Shown: positions 1 through 7,024, numbered from the stretch's first letter. The stretch is 22,112 bases of DNA from UBA6382 sp963631415 (GCA_963631415.1 CAVGQS010000019.1:1-22112); one strand, 5' to 3'. The notes: a model not told the origin generated them from the letters alone. Made by a program: numbers and translations.

Positions 1-541
1 GTTGGTCTTTGTCAAAATAGGGTGGGGAATCGGGCAGGAGTTCCTTGATGCGCTTCAGCACATTGTCTATATTGAACTTCAGCTTGGCAGAGATGGGGAA
101 TATCTCGCAGCCGGGGATGAGTTTCTCCCAAGTGTCGACAAGTTCGTTTAGTTTGTTCTGGTCGATGAGGTCAATCTTGTTTATCAGCACGAGCTTGGGC
201 GTATTCTCAAGCCTATTGACGGACTCTATGAAGTCGGAGTTTTTGTCGGCGCTCTCAACGCTGTCGGTGACGTAGAGCAAGACATCTACATCGGTCAGTG
301 CGCTGTCGCTGAACGAGCGCATGGATTCCTGCAGCTTATAGTTGGGCTTCAGCACTCCAGGGGTGTCGGAAAAGACAATCTGGTAGTCGGGTTCGTTCAC
401 AATGCCCATAATGCGGTGGCGCGTGGTCTGCGACTTGAAGGTCGCAATGCTGATTCTCTCCCCGACAAAGATGTTCATGAGCGTAGACTTCCCTACGTTG
501 GGATTGCCTACGATGTTTACGAATCCGGATTTGTGTGCCAT
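1..541 (-). CDS. era: GTPase Era, N-terminal part (cut by window start)
   Basis: The reading frame starts at ATG 539-541 and runs off the left edge after about 180 codons with no stop. It shows a complete Era-type G domain: G1 GNPNVGKST at residues 12-20, a TTRHRI switch I segment, G3 DTPG, G4 NKID and G5 SAK. Era is an essential GTPase that binds the 3' end of 16S rRNA through a C-terminal KH domain and helps 30S assembly at the inner face of the membrane. The KH domain would lie outside this window. The gene lies downstream of fabH in the same direction; in many Bacteroidota fabH, era and der are adjacent, so der may be the next gene beyond the edge. The family call is firm. What is inferred is only that the missing part is normal. 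Confidence 0.95.
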   Translation of the reverse strand, partial: MAHKSGFVNIVGNPNVGKSTLMNIFVGERISIATFKSQTTRHRIMGIVNEPDYQIVFSDTPGVLKPNYKLQESMRSFSDSALTDVDVLLYVTDSVESADKNSDFIESVNRLENTPKLVLINKIDLIDQNKLNELVDTWEKLIPGCEIFPISAKLKFNIDNVLKRIKELLPDSPPYFDKDQ

Positions 542-645
542 GGTCGTGTTGTTTTTTTATGGGTTGTTGCCTTAAAAGCCGTGCGGCTGCGTGTCTGGTT
601 GTCGTCCTATGCGGTTTGCCGCGGAGCTGCGGGGATATCCGAAAA

Positions 646-685
646 GAAAAACGCACCGTGATTGTGAAATGGCGATGCGTTTTTC
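646..685 (-). terminator. Hairpin between fabH and era, probable (partial) terminator
   Basis: GAAAAACGCA at 646-655 pairs perfectly with TGCGTTTTTC at 676-685: a 10-bp stem with a 20-nt loop. On the minus strand the stem ends in a T run and is followed by TTTTCGG. It lies about 50 nt after the fabH stop, in the 192-bp gap before era. I saw no TAnnTTTG promoter for era in the gap, so the hairpin may be a partial terminator or processing site rather than an operon end. Confidence 0.5.
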
Positions 686-733
686 CTATGTGGCTGACAG
701 CCGGAAAGACTCAGGAAGCCCTGTGGGTTGTCG

Positions 734-1822
734 TTACTGTTTGCTGTTGCGCCTTTTGGCATACCAGTCTTCGCGACTGATTGTGCCCTCCTTGTAGAAC
801 TCGGCTGGAGTGTCGGCGAATTTGCTGCCGTCGTATCCCCAAATCATGTAGCTCGCGCCCCAAGTGAAGCCTGCGCCGAAAGCCGTGAAGATGAGTTTGT
901 CGCCCTTCTTCAGTTTGGGCTCGTACTCCCAGAGGCAGAGTGGGAGGGTGCCGCCAGAAGTGTTGGCCATGTGGTCAATGTTGATCATGACGTGGTCTTC
1001 GTTGACTCCGATGCGCCTGGCCACAGCACTCTCAATACGCACGTTGGCCTGATGCGGGATTACCCATGCAATGTCTGTGTTGGTGAGGTTGTTGCGCTTG
1101 GCGATAGTCTCCACGGCATTGCTCATGTTGGTAACGGCGTGTTTGAAGACCGTGCGTCCCTCCTGATAAACGAAGTGCAGTCGCTGGTCGACCGTCTCGT
1201 GGCTCGGCATGCGGGCAGAACCGCCTGCTGCCATGTGGAGGTTGTCGTACCCCTTGCCGTCAACGCGAAGGTAGCTGTCCATGAGTCCGTAGTCCTCTTC
1301 GGTAGCTTCCATCATGACGCATGCTGCACCGTCGCCGAAGATAGGGCATGTGTTGCGGTCCTCGTAGTTTGTCATGGAAGACATGTGGTCGCCACCGCAG
1401 ACGATGATTCTCTTGTAACGTCCGCTGCGTATGAGGTTTGCACCCTGCTCCATGGCATAGAGGAAACCTGCGCAGGCGGCTTCGAGGTCGTAGCCGTAGG
1501 CGTTGCGCAGTCCGATATTGCCAATCACCAATGACGCGGTGGACGGGAAGTGGTAGTCAGGAGTCGTTGTTGCCACGATTACCGCTTCGATGGAGTCGGG
1601 GTCAGCCTGGGTCTTGTCGAGCAGTTGCTTGACGGCCTTGGTCATCATGAACGACGTGCCCGCGCCTTCCTCTGGCTTGAGGATGTGGCGAGTCTTGACG
1701 CCGATGCGTTCCATAATCCACTCATCGCTGGTGTCTACAATGTGCGACATCTCGTCATTGTCGAGGATATAGGTAGGTACCCATCCTCCGACGCCGGTTA
1801 TGACAGCGTTGATGTTTCCCAT
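734..1822 (-). CDS. fabH: 3-oxoacyl-[ACP] synthase III (FabH)
   Basis: FabH (KAS III) condenses acetyl-CoA with malonyl-ACP to start fatty acid synthesis in the cytoplasm. The thiolase-fold catalytic triad is visible: Cys117 in AACAGF, His257 in IPHQANVRI and Asn287 in ANTSGGT. The ATTTPD and GDGAA motifs are also present. The protein is 362 residues. The usual FabH end (GFTWGA then a strand to about residue 330) is followed by roughly 32 extra charged and aromatic residues, a C-terminal extension absent from classic FabH. The gene sits 34 bp after rpmF and yceD, the common rpmF-fabH arrangement, and precedes era. Start at ATG 1820-1822, where MGNINAVITGVG begins the first beta strand. No frameshift or missing catalytic residue. 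Confidence 0.95.
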   Translation of the reverse strand: MGNINAVITGVGGWVPTYILDNDEMSHIVDTSDEWIMERIGVKTRHILKPEEGAGTSFMMTKAVKQLLDKTQADPDSIEAVIVATTTPDYHFPSTASLVIGNIGLRNAYGYDLEAACAGFLYAMEQGANLIRSGRYKRIIVCGGDHMSSMTNYEDRNTCPIFGDGAACVMMEATEEDYGLMDSYLRVDGKGYDNLHMAAGGSARMPSHETVDQRLHFVYQEGRTVFKHAVTNMSNAVETIAKRNNLTNTDIAWVIPHQANVRIESAVARRIGVNEDHVMINIDHMANTSGGTLPLCLWEYEPKLKKGDKLIFTAFGAGFTWGASYMIWGYDGSKFADTPAEFYKEGTISREDWYAKRRNSKQ

Positions 1823-1856
1823 GTCGGTAATGTTAAAGAAAGAATGGCGTTGTCGA

Positions 1857-2042
1857 TTACTCTGCTATCTCCTTGGCGACAGCAATCTTGCCTCTGTAGT
1901 ATCCGCACGACGGGCATACGGTGTGGTAAACGTAGAGTTCACCGCAGTGGGAGCAGACGGCAAGTGTAGGGGCAACAGCCTTATCGTGAGTTCTTCTCTT
2001 AAGGGTTCTTGTCTTTGATTGTCTTCTTTTAGGATGTGCCAT
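1857..2042 (-). CDS. rpmF: 50S ribosomal protein L32
   Basis: A 61-residue basic protein beginning MAHPKRRQSKTRT, the hallmark N-terminus of L32. It keeps the full zinc-ribbon cysteines C30-x2-C33 and C43-x2-C46, so it is the zinc-binding (C+) form. It is a structural protein of the large ribosomal subunit. It lies 52 bp after yceD and 34 bp before fabH, all on the minus strand, the widely conserved yceD-rpmF-fabH order linking ribosome supply with lipid synthesis. The length is normal. Confidence 0.97.
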   Translation of the reverse strand: MAHPKRRQSKTRTLKRRTHDKAVAPTLAVCSHCGELYVYHTVCPSCGYYRGKIAVAKEIAE

Positions 2043-2094
2043 TTTTGTGTTTGTTTTATTTTAATATGTTTGTTTTCTGTTTGGCGTTGTATTG

Positions 2095-2553
2095 TCAGTC
2101 CTCCTCTTCGGAAGCCTGCACCATGTATTTGCCGAGTGTGTCAATCATCTCCTCATTGCACTGCCCCTCTGGGTGGACATGGGCGATGGGTATCGCCAAG
2201 ACTATGAAGTCATAGATGAAAGGCCACAGGTCCAATTGGGCCGTGTCCTTGCTCACCAATACGGTCTCTCCCGTATCCTCGTTGTGGTCGGCAAACCTGA
2301 CTTCAAGTTTCTCCGTCGTGTCTATGCTGACCTCCATGTCGTCCAGACAACGGTCGCACTCAACTGTGACCGTTCCCGTTATGTTGAAAGCGATGTCGTA
2401 CCCCTTGGGTTTGCGCAGGGTGGTCACTTTGGCAACGCACTCTCCGCCTTTGACCATGCTGTTTTCCACCGACTGGAACATGCTGCTTCCGATGGCATAC
2501 TCTAGGGTCTGCGTCTGGGCGCAATTAGTCCTCATATCAAGGTAGATAGACAT
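2095..2553 (-). CDS. yceD: YceD/DUF177 family protein
   Basis: A 152-residue protein recognised as DUF177 (YceD) by position directly before rpmF and by the family pattern: an N-terminal strand-rich half, a TVTVECDRCLDDMEV segment with C66-x2-C69, and the C-terminal stretch containing PFIYDFIVLAIPIAHVHP followed by an acidic tail. DUF177 proteins are cytoplasmic; in bacteria and plastids they are connected with 23S rRNA accumulation, but the molecular role is not settled. It is first in the yceD-rpmF-fabH-(era) operon and has a good -7 element just upstream (2574-2581). The start MSIYLDMR at 2551-2553 leaves a short leader of about 14 nt from the predicted transcription start. Confidence 0.85.
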   Translation of the reverse strand: MSIYLDMRTNCAQTQTLEYAIGSSMFQSVENSMVKGGECVAKVTTLRKPKGYDIAFNITGTVTVECDRCLDDMEVSIDTTEKLEVRFADHNEDTGETVLVSKDTAQLDLWPFIYDFIVLAIPIAHVHPEGQCNEEMIDTLGKYMVQASEEED

Positions 2554-2573
2554 GGTTTCGCTCTTTTGAACGG

Positions 2574-2581
2574 CAAAGTTA
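2574..2581 (-). promoter_or_regulatory. Promoter -7 element for the yceD-rpmF-fabH operon
   Basis: On the minus strand the sequence reads TAACTTTG, a full match to the Bacteroidota -7 consensus TAnnTTTG, about 20 nt upstream of the yceD start codon. No good TTTG was found 19-21 nt further upstream; that area is T-rich (TCTTTTTTT). So only half the promoter is well supported. Confidence 0.55.
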
Positions 2582-2595
2582 GTGCTTTTTTGCTT

Positions 2596-2684
2596 AAAAA
2601 AAGACTTTTACAAGGTATAAATTAGCGTTATAGCTGAAATATGTTGCCGTTTCGCTGCTCCTGTTTTGTGGTCGTGCCTTGTAA
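2596..2684 (-). terminator. Candidate terminator of the histidine kinase gene
   Basis: TTACAAGG at 2608-2615 is perfectly complementary to CCTTGTAA at 2677-2684. On the minus strand this 8-bp stem, with a large loop of about 61 nt, is followed by AAGTC and seven T (2596-2602). It fits an operon end just after the kinase stop at 2689. The large loop keeps confidence low. Confidence 0.35.
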
Positions 2685-2688
2685 GCGG

Positions 2689-3870
2689 TCATTCTTTTCT
2701 GAGTTCAATGCGGAAGGTGGTTCCTGAGCCCAGTTCGGAGGACTTCACGAAAATCTTGCCTTTGTGGTATTTCTCCACGATGCGCTTGGCGAGCGATAGC
2801 CCCAGTCCCCAGCCGCGCTTCTTGGTGGTGTAGCCAGGATCGAAGATAGACTTGAACTTGTTTTTGGCTATGCCTTTGCCGGTGTCGCTTATTTCTATTG
2901 CGAAGCGTGTTGCCTCTTCTCTTGCCACAATCCTAATACATCCGCGACCCTCTGTGGCGTCGATAGCGTTTTTGCAGATATTTTCTATCACCCACTCAAA
3001 CAGCGGGGCGTTCATTCTTATCTGTGTGTCCTTTTCTGGCAGGTCGCAGGTGATGCTCACTTTGTTGGACGACCGCGGCTTGAGATAATTGACCACGTGC
3101 CAGATGACCTCGTTGATGCTTTCGGACCGCAGTTCGGGTCGTGAACCTATCTTAGAGAATCGTTCCGCTATGAGGTTGAGTCTGTCAACGTCCTTTCCGA
3201 ACTCAGGTATCACGGGATCCTCGGGGTAGGTCTCGCGCATTATCTCCACCCATGCCATCAGCGACGAGATAGGCGTGCCAAGCTGGTGGGCGGTCTCTTT
3301 GGTGAGTCCCACCCACACCCTGTTTTGCTCCGCTCGCTGCGAGCTGATGATTACGAAGATAATGATAATGGCAAAAAGGGTGAGGATGCTAATCTGTATA
3401 TAAGGATATACCGACAACTGTTTCAGTACCACAGAATCGTCGTAGAGAATCTCCATGTAAGACTGCGGAACAGAGTCCTGAGACGACTCGGGGCTATAGG
3501 ATATCTTAATGGAGTAGCCGCCGCGCCTCATGTGTTTCACCTCTTTGGCAATCTTGTCGACGGAGTCGTCGGGCGAGAGACCCGAGAAATCGATATTGCG
3601 GGTAGTCTCGACCTCTCCATTCTCGTCGAGCACCATGACCGGTATGGTGTTGTTGGTGTTGAGCACCTTGAGTACAAGGTTGAGGTCCGTGTTTTCGTCG
3701 GCGTTGTTGAGCGCTTGCATGGCCTCGGCCCAAATGCCCATCTTGTCGTCGGCGTCTCTCTCGAGACTTTTCACAAGAAAGTGAGAGTACACCAGTGATA
3801 TGCCCGCTATTATCACGGCAGCGGTTATCAGGATGTACCTTATCTCCTTGGTGTTGTTGGTCCAGCTCAT
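2689..3870 (-). CDS. Membrane sensor histidine kinase (orphan)
   Basis: A 393-residue kinase. There are two membrane segments, about residues 12-33 and 157-177, enclosing an extracytoplasmic sensor region of about 120 residues. A DHp/HisKA helix follows with the H-box KETAHQLGTPISSL (phospho-acceptor His195), the form common in Bacteroidota. The HATPase domain has N-box NICKNAIDA, G1 DTGKGI and G2 GWGLGLSLAKRI. Catalytic motifs are intact, so it should autophosphorylate in response to an unknown envelope signal. No HAMP domain is obvious and no response regulator lies beside it in the window; its partner is unknown. It ends about 135 bp before yceD, probably as a single-gene transcript. The upstream start region has no clear TAnnTTTG box. 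Confidence 0.9.
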   Translation of the reverse strand: MSWTNNTKEIRYILITAAVIIAGISLVYSHFLVKSLERDADDKMGIWAEAMQALNNADENTDLNLVLKVLNTNNTIPVMVLDENGEVETTRNIDFSGLSPDDSVDKIAKEVKHMRRGGYSIKISYSPESSQDSVPQSYMEILYDDSVVLKQLSVYPYIQISILTLFAIIIIFVIISSQRAEQNRVWVGLTKETAHQLGTPISSLMAWVEIMRETYPEDPVIPEFGKDVDRLNLIAERFSKIGSRPELRSESINEVIWHVVNYLKPRSSNKVSITCDLPEKDTQIRMNAPLFEWVIENICKNAIDATEGRGCIRIVAREEATRFAIEISDTGKGIAKNKFKSIFDPGYTTKKRGWGLGLSLAKRIVEKYHKGKIFVKSSELGSGTTFRIELRKE

Positions 3871-4088
3871 ACCTTAATATAACGCACCGCCTGCCAAGAT
3901 ATTGTTTCGGATGCCCCCGCCTTTTCCTGAACGATGTTCTGAGGGTGCCGGTAATTGATGCTTTTGCGTGGCTCCTGTTGTATTTGTTCGCGCCCCTTCA
4001 AATTCCAGACTTTTGTTTGTGACAGCGTTTATAATGATGCCATTGATGGAAATCCGTACGCCTGATGTTACATTTGCCGTTTGAAACA

Positions 4089-4119
4089 TTTGCGGGTTCG
4101 GAAAGATTGTCTAATTTTG
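4089..4119 (+). promoter_or_regulatory. Promoter of the amino acid ABC importer operon
   Basis: TTTG at 4089-4092, a 19-nt spacer, then TAATTTTG at 4112-4119 match both Bacteroidota promoter boxes with ideal spacing. Transcription should begin near 4126, giving a leader of about 80 nt before the start codon at 4208. Confidence 0.8.
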
Positions 4120-4126
4120 CAGCCAT

Positions 4127-4187
4127 AACAGTTGCGCTTTAATGGTTTGTGTATCAATTGTTTCTCGGCTATAAAGATGCAAACTGT
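4127..4187 (+). other. Possible stem at the 5' end of the importer mRNA
   Basis: AACAGTTGC (4127-4135) can pair with GCAAACTGTT (4178-4187), a 9-bp stem with one bulged base closing a loop of about 42 nt, starting almost at the predicted transcription start. It could protect the mRNA or act as a leader element. No known riboswitch pattern was recognised. Confidence 0.25.
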
Positions 4188-4207
4188 TTGGTATTCGTCA
4201 AGCAACA

Positions 4208-5734
4208 ATGAATATAATACATACTCATAAGCCACATTGTATCTGTAAATTGGCTAGGGCCACGCTTCTGCTGTTTTTTATCCTTGCCCTTGCGGCATGC
4301 AGTAACGGCGATAGTGTGAAGAATGTTAGGGCTCTGAAGGATGTAGAAGGGTCACGCATTGGAGTGCAACTTGGCACCACCAGCGACATACTCTCGTCAG
4401 AACTGGAGAGGAAGTCACCTGCCACTCGTGTAGAACGGTTCAATAAGTCGGCAGACGCCGTGCAGGCTCTTACGCAGGGAAAGATAGACTGCGCCATTAT
4501 GGACGAGCAGCCGGCAAAGGCATTCTGCCAGTCCACTCCGCAGCTTGAAATCTTGCCTGAGGAATTTGGTCACGATGACATGGCCATCTGTATTGCCCGC
4601 GACAATACTTCATTGCTGCTGGATATAAACCAGGCATTGGCAGACCTCCATTCGGCAGGCGTCGACACCACTATTATCAATGCGCATATAGAACGCAGCG
4701 CATCTGTAGCCTACAAGAAAGACGAGACCCTGAAGCGAGAGGGCGTGATACGGTTTGGCGTCAATGCGACCTTCAAGCCATTTGAATACTATGACAAGGG
4801 ACGCATTGTGGGTATAGACATTGACCTGGCGCAGGCCATCTGCGACCGCCTGGGGCGCAACATGGAGATCGTCGACATGGAATTTGACGCCATTATCACA
4901 TCTGTGCAGGCTGGCAAGGTTGATGCGGGCATCTCCGGCATTACCGTGACTGAGGAACGCAAGAAAAACGTGAGTTTTTCGCACCCCTATGCTGCCGTGA
5001 GCCAAGTAGTGGTGGTGAACACTGGCGAGGTTGAGGCGCACTCGGGCATCGTGGAACAGTTTAAGTCGTGTTTCGTCACCGACGGACGTTACCACTATCT
5101 GCTGCAAGGACTTGGCAACACGCTCGTCATCACACTTTTTGCTGCAATACTCTCTCTCCTTCTTGGCACCGTTATAGCCATCGTTCGGGCTACCCACCAG
5201 CGCAACGGCAACATGAGGTTGCTGAACATGCTTTGCCAGTTGTATATTGGCATAGTGCGCGGCACTCCTACCATGGTGCAGGTGCTCATCATCTACTATG
5301 TGGTGTTTGCGGCAGCCAATGTGGACAAAATTCTTGTGGCGGTGATAGCCTTTGGTCTCAACTCGGCGGCATATATCGCTGAGGTGATACGTTCGGGCAT
5401 CATGTCGGTGGTCACGGGGCAGATGGAGGCCGGACGCAGTCTCGGACTGTCGTATGGCAAGACCATGCGGCTCATTATCCTGCCGCAGGCATTCAAGAAT
5501 GTGTTGCCGGCTCTAGGCAACGAACTCATCACTCTGCTCAAGGAAACGTCAATAAGCGGATACATCGGGCTCGTAGACCTCACGAAAGGGTCGGACATCA
5601 TACGCAGTATTACCTACAATGCCATTTTTCCGCTGGGTGTTGTGGCTTGCATATATTTGGCAATTGTTATGGCTTTGAGCTTCGGCGTCAGCATGTTGGA
5701 GAAGCGGCTGCGCAGAAATGAAAGAAGGCAATAG
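4208..5734 (+). CDS. Fused amino acid-binding lipoprotein and ABC permease (lobe-swapped binding domain)
   Basis: A 508-residue polar amino acid importer subunit. Residues 1-30 are a lipoprotein-type signal ending LALAAC with Cys31. Residues about 38-165 resemble lobe 2 plus the C-terminal return of a family 3 binding protein (LKDVEGSRIGVQLGTTSD, then GKIDCAIMDEQPA). Residues about 177-275 resemble lobe 1, with VIRFGVNATFKPFEYY, VGIDIDLAQAI and GITVTEERKKNVSFSHPY, where the TxxR arginine normally binds the substrate carboxylate. Lobe 1 normally comes first, so the order is swapped. Residues about 300-500 are a HisM/GlnP-type permease with five membrane segments and the EAA loop EAGRSLGLSYGKTMRLIILP that docks the ATPase. 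The ATPase gene follows after 18 bp. Substrate (perhaps glutamine or another polar amino acid) is not settled by sequence. Confidence 0.88.
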   Translation: MNIIHTHKPHCICKLARATLLLFFILALAACSNGDSVKNVRALKDVEGSRIGVQLGTTSDILSSELERKSPATRVERFNKSADAVQALTQGKIDCAIMDEQPAKAFCQSTPQLEILPEEFGHDDMAICIARDNTSLLLDINQALADLHSAGVDTTIINAHIERSASVAYKKDETLKREGVIRFGVNATFKPFEYYDKGRIVGIDIDLAQAICDRLGRNMEIVDMEFDAIITSVQAGKVDAGISGITVTEERKKNVSFSHPYAAVSQVVVVNTGEVEAHSGIVEQFKSCFVTDGRYHYLLQGLGNTLVITLFAAILSLLLGTVIAIVRATHQRNGNMRLLNMLCQLYIGIVRGTPTMVQVLIIYYVVFAAANVDKILVAVIAFGLNSAAYIAEVIRSGIMSVVTGQMEAGRSLGLSYGKTMRLIILPQAFKNVLPALGNELITLLKETSISGYIGLVDLTKGSDIIRSITYNAIFPLGVVACIYLAIVMALSFGVSMLEKRLRRNERRQ

Positions 5735-5752
5735 AAGGTTGGATGAAGAAAT

Positions 5753-6502
5753 ATGTTGCAGATGGGAAACAAAGATGTAATAATAGAGGTAAAAGACTTG
5801 CACAAGAGCTATGGAGACAATGAGGTGCTGCGTGGCATCACCACAAAAGTGCGACGTGGCGAGGTGATTTCCATCATTGGGCCGTCGGGGTGTGGCAAGT
5901 CTACCTTTTTGCGCTCGCTCAACTTGCTGGAGACCCCTACGTCGGGCAGCATCTTTGTTGACGGTGTGGACCTCACCTCAAAGCATGCAGATATCAACAA
6001 AATGCGCCAACGCATAGGAATGGTGTTCCAGCAATTCAATCTGTTCCCAAATCTCACCATACGCAAGAACATTATGCTTGCGCCAGTAGAACTGCGGCTC
6101 ATGAGCAAACGGGAGGCTGGCGAAAAAGCCGACAAGTTGCTCCAGCGAATTGGCCTGGCCGACAAGGCCGACTGCTACCCGGACATGCTCTCGGGCGGGC
6201 AAAAACAGAGGGTGGCAATAGTGCGGGCGTTGGCCATGAATCCGGAAGTGCTGCTTTTCGATGAACCCACGTCAGCACTCGACCCGGAGATGGTTGGCGA
6301 GGTGCTGGCCCTCATGAAAGAGGTTGCCCAGGAAGGCATGACTATGCTCGTGGTGACGCACGAGATGGCCTTTGCGCGAGAGGTAGCCACACGCGTGCTG
6401 TTTCTTAGCGACGGCACAATAACTGAAGAGGGTGAGCCAAGCGTGATATTCGGCAATCCAAGGTCTCCGCGGCTTAGAGATTTCTTAGGCGCCTTGTTGT
6501 GA
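5753..6502 (+). CDS. glnQ: Polar amino acid ABC transporter ATPase (GlnQ type)
   Basis: The ATPase subunit (249 residues) that powers the importer encoded just upstream. All motifs are present: Walker A GPSGCGKST (43-51), Q-loop VFQQFNLF (91-98), signature LSGGQKQR (146-153), Walker B VLLFDEPTSALDP (166-178) and the switch His in VVTHE (His203). The length matches GlnQ/HisP. The start at 5753 gives MLQMGNKD; ATG 5762 (MGNKDV) is equally possible and nearer the family start. It is co-transcribed with the fused binding protein-permease (18-bp gap), so the two genes together make a complete importer. The symbol reflects family, not proven glutamine specificity. Confidence 0.93.
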   Translation: MLQMGNKDVIIEVKDLHKSYGDNEVLRGITTKVRRGEVISIIGPSGCGKSTFLRSLNLLETPTSGSIFVDGVDLTSKHADINKMRQRIGMVFQQFNLFPNLTIRKNIMLAPVELRLMSKREAGEKADKLLQRIGLADKADCYPDMLSGGQKQRVAIVRALAMNPEVLLFDEPTSALDPEMVGEVLALMKEVAQEGMTMLVVTHEMAFAREVATRVLFLSDGTITEEGEPSVIFGNPRSPRLRDFLGALL

Positions 6503-6519
6503 GAGCTTGCCTCGCAGCT

Positions 6520-6551
6520 GCCAGAGCGTAGTCTTTTTCCTGTTCTCTGGC
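6520..6551 (+). repeat. Short inverted repeat just after glnQ
   Basis: GCCAGAG (6520-6526) pairs with CTCTGGC (6545-6551), 7 bp with an 18-nt loop, 18 nt past the glnQ stop. There is no real T run behind it, so it is a weak terminator at most; the strong one lies about 55 nt further on. Confidence 0.3.
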
Positions 6552-6604
6552 TTTGGCTGATGAGGCTATTGGCCGCTGAATGTGCACATTATTATATACT
6601 GCAA

Positions 6605-6650
6605 CAAAAATAGGGTTGAATTCCAAGTGAGGAATTCAGCCCTATTTTTG
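6605..6650. terminator. Strong bidirectional intrinsic terminator
   Basis: CAAAAATAGGGTTGAATTCC (6605-6624) pairs with 6631-6650 around the loop AAGTGA: 20 bp with a single T:G wobble. A and T runs form the outer stem on both sides, so the RNA from either strand ends in U residues. It ends the importer operon and could stop leftward transcripts coming from the rlmI side. Confidence 0.85.
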
Positions 6651-6746
6651 TATCGTCAAAAAAGTTTTAGCGTGCTATCTGTAGTCCAAGTAAACACGCG
6701 GTGTCTGTTTGTCGGGGCTGCAGGCATTAACCGTCGCATCGTTTTG

Positions 6747-6766
6747 AGTTTTAGCGGACAGCAATA
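6747..6766 (+). repeat. 20-nt dispersed repeat, copy 1
   Basis: AGTTTTAGCGGACAGCAATA occurs here and again, exactly and in inverted orientation, at 22025-22044. Both copies are intergenic and the match stops abruptly on both sides. An exact 20-mer is unlikely by chance in a window of this size. Confidence 0.6.
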
Positions 6767-6917
6767 CAAGAAGGTCGTTGAGAAGGCTTCCAGTTAAGAT
6801 CAAACTTTGCGGTCGGATTCTCGAGCACGGATTTGTTGCGGTCTGGTTTTTTTTGGTGAGGGCTTCGTACGCCAATTTTAGGTGACGAATTGAATATTTG
6901 AATTTTGTGTGAATAGC

Positions 6918-6987
6918 AAAAAAATAAAGGATTGTTTGTCTCACGACAGGCAATCCTCTCTAATCTTAAATCTAATACCATGAAAAC
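6918..6987 (-). ncRNA. Candidate small RNA of about 70 nt
   Basis: A minus-strand transcript from the promoter at 6993-7024 would start near 6987 and read through a segment with ATGGTATTAGATTTAAGATT. It then meets a stem of two 12-nt arms (6945-6956 and 6929-6940) around a 4-nt loop (minus-strand GTGA), followed by TTTATTTTTTT (6918-6928). That is promoter, short body and intrinsic terminator with no credible open frame. The stem has two adjacent A:C mismatches on this strand, G:U pairs on the other. From memory, similar ATGGTATTAGATTTAAG elements recur between genes in Bacteroidales, and a family of paralogous small RNAs is known there; I could not verify membership. The alternative is a leader hairpin for a plus-strand 31-codon frame at 6980-7075. 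Confidence 0.5.
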
Positions 6988-6992
6988 GATGG

Positions 6993-7024
6993 CAAAATTA
7001 CTAAGGTTTTGGATACCCTCCAAA
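6993..7024 (-). promoter_or_regulatory. Minus-strand promoter of the candidate small RNA
   Basis: On the minus strand TTTG (7021-7024), a 20-nt spacer and TAATTTTG (6993-7000) match both Bacteroidota promoter boxes. It lies downstream of the rlmI stop, so it cannot serve rlmI and points to a separate short transcript. Confidence 0.65.

Larger units (their letters stand above)
3871..4207. other. Divergent intergenic region, 337 bp
   Basis: This gap separates the leftward kinase gene from the rightward ABC importer. It holds one convincing promoter (4089-4119, plus strand) and a possible structured leader after it. I found no minus-strand promoter match for the kinase and no RNA gene. A 71-codon minus-strand frame (3874-4089) has no recognisable features. 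Confidence 0.6.

Noticed and set aside
728..1534. 268-codon plus-strand open frame opposite fabH
   Set aside because: Antisense shadow of a complete FabH with intact catalytic residues; its translation is Val/Cys/His-rich with no recognisable domain.
3874..4089. 71-codon minus-strand frame in the kinase-importer gap
   Set aside because: No recognisable features, and it begins over the predicted importer promoter.
6582..6797. 71-codon plus-strand frame after glnQ
   Set aside because: It reads straight through the strong terminator hairpin and across the dispersed repeat; no protein features.
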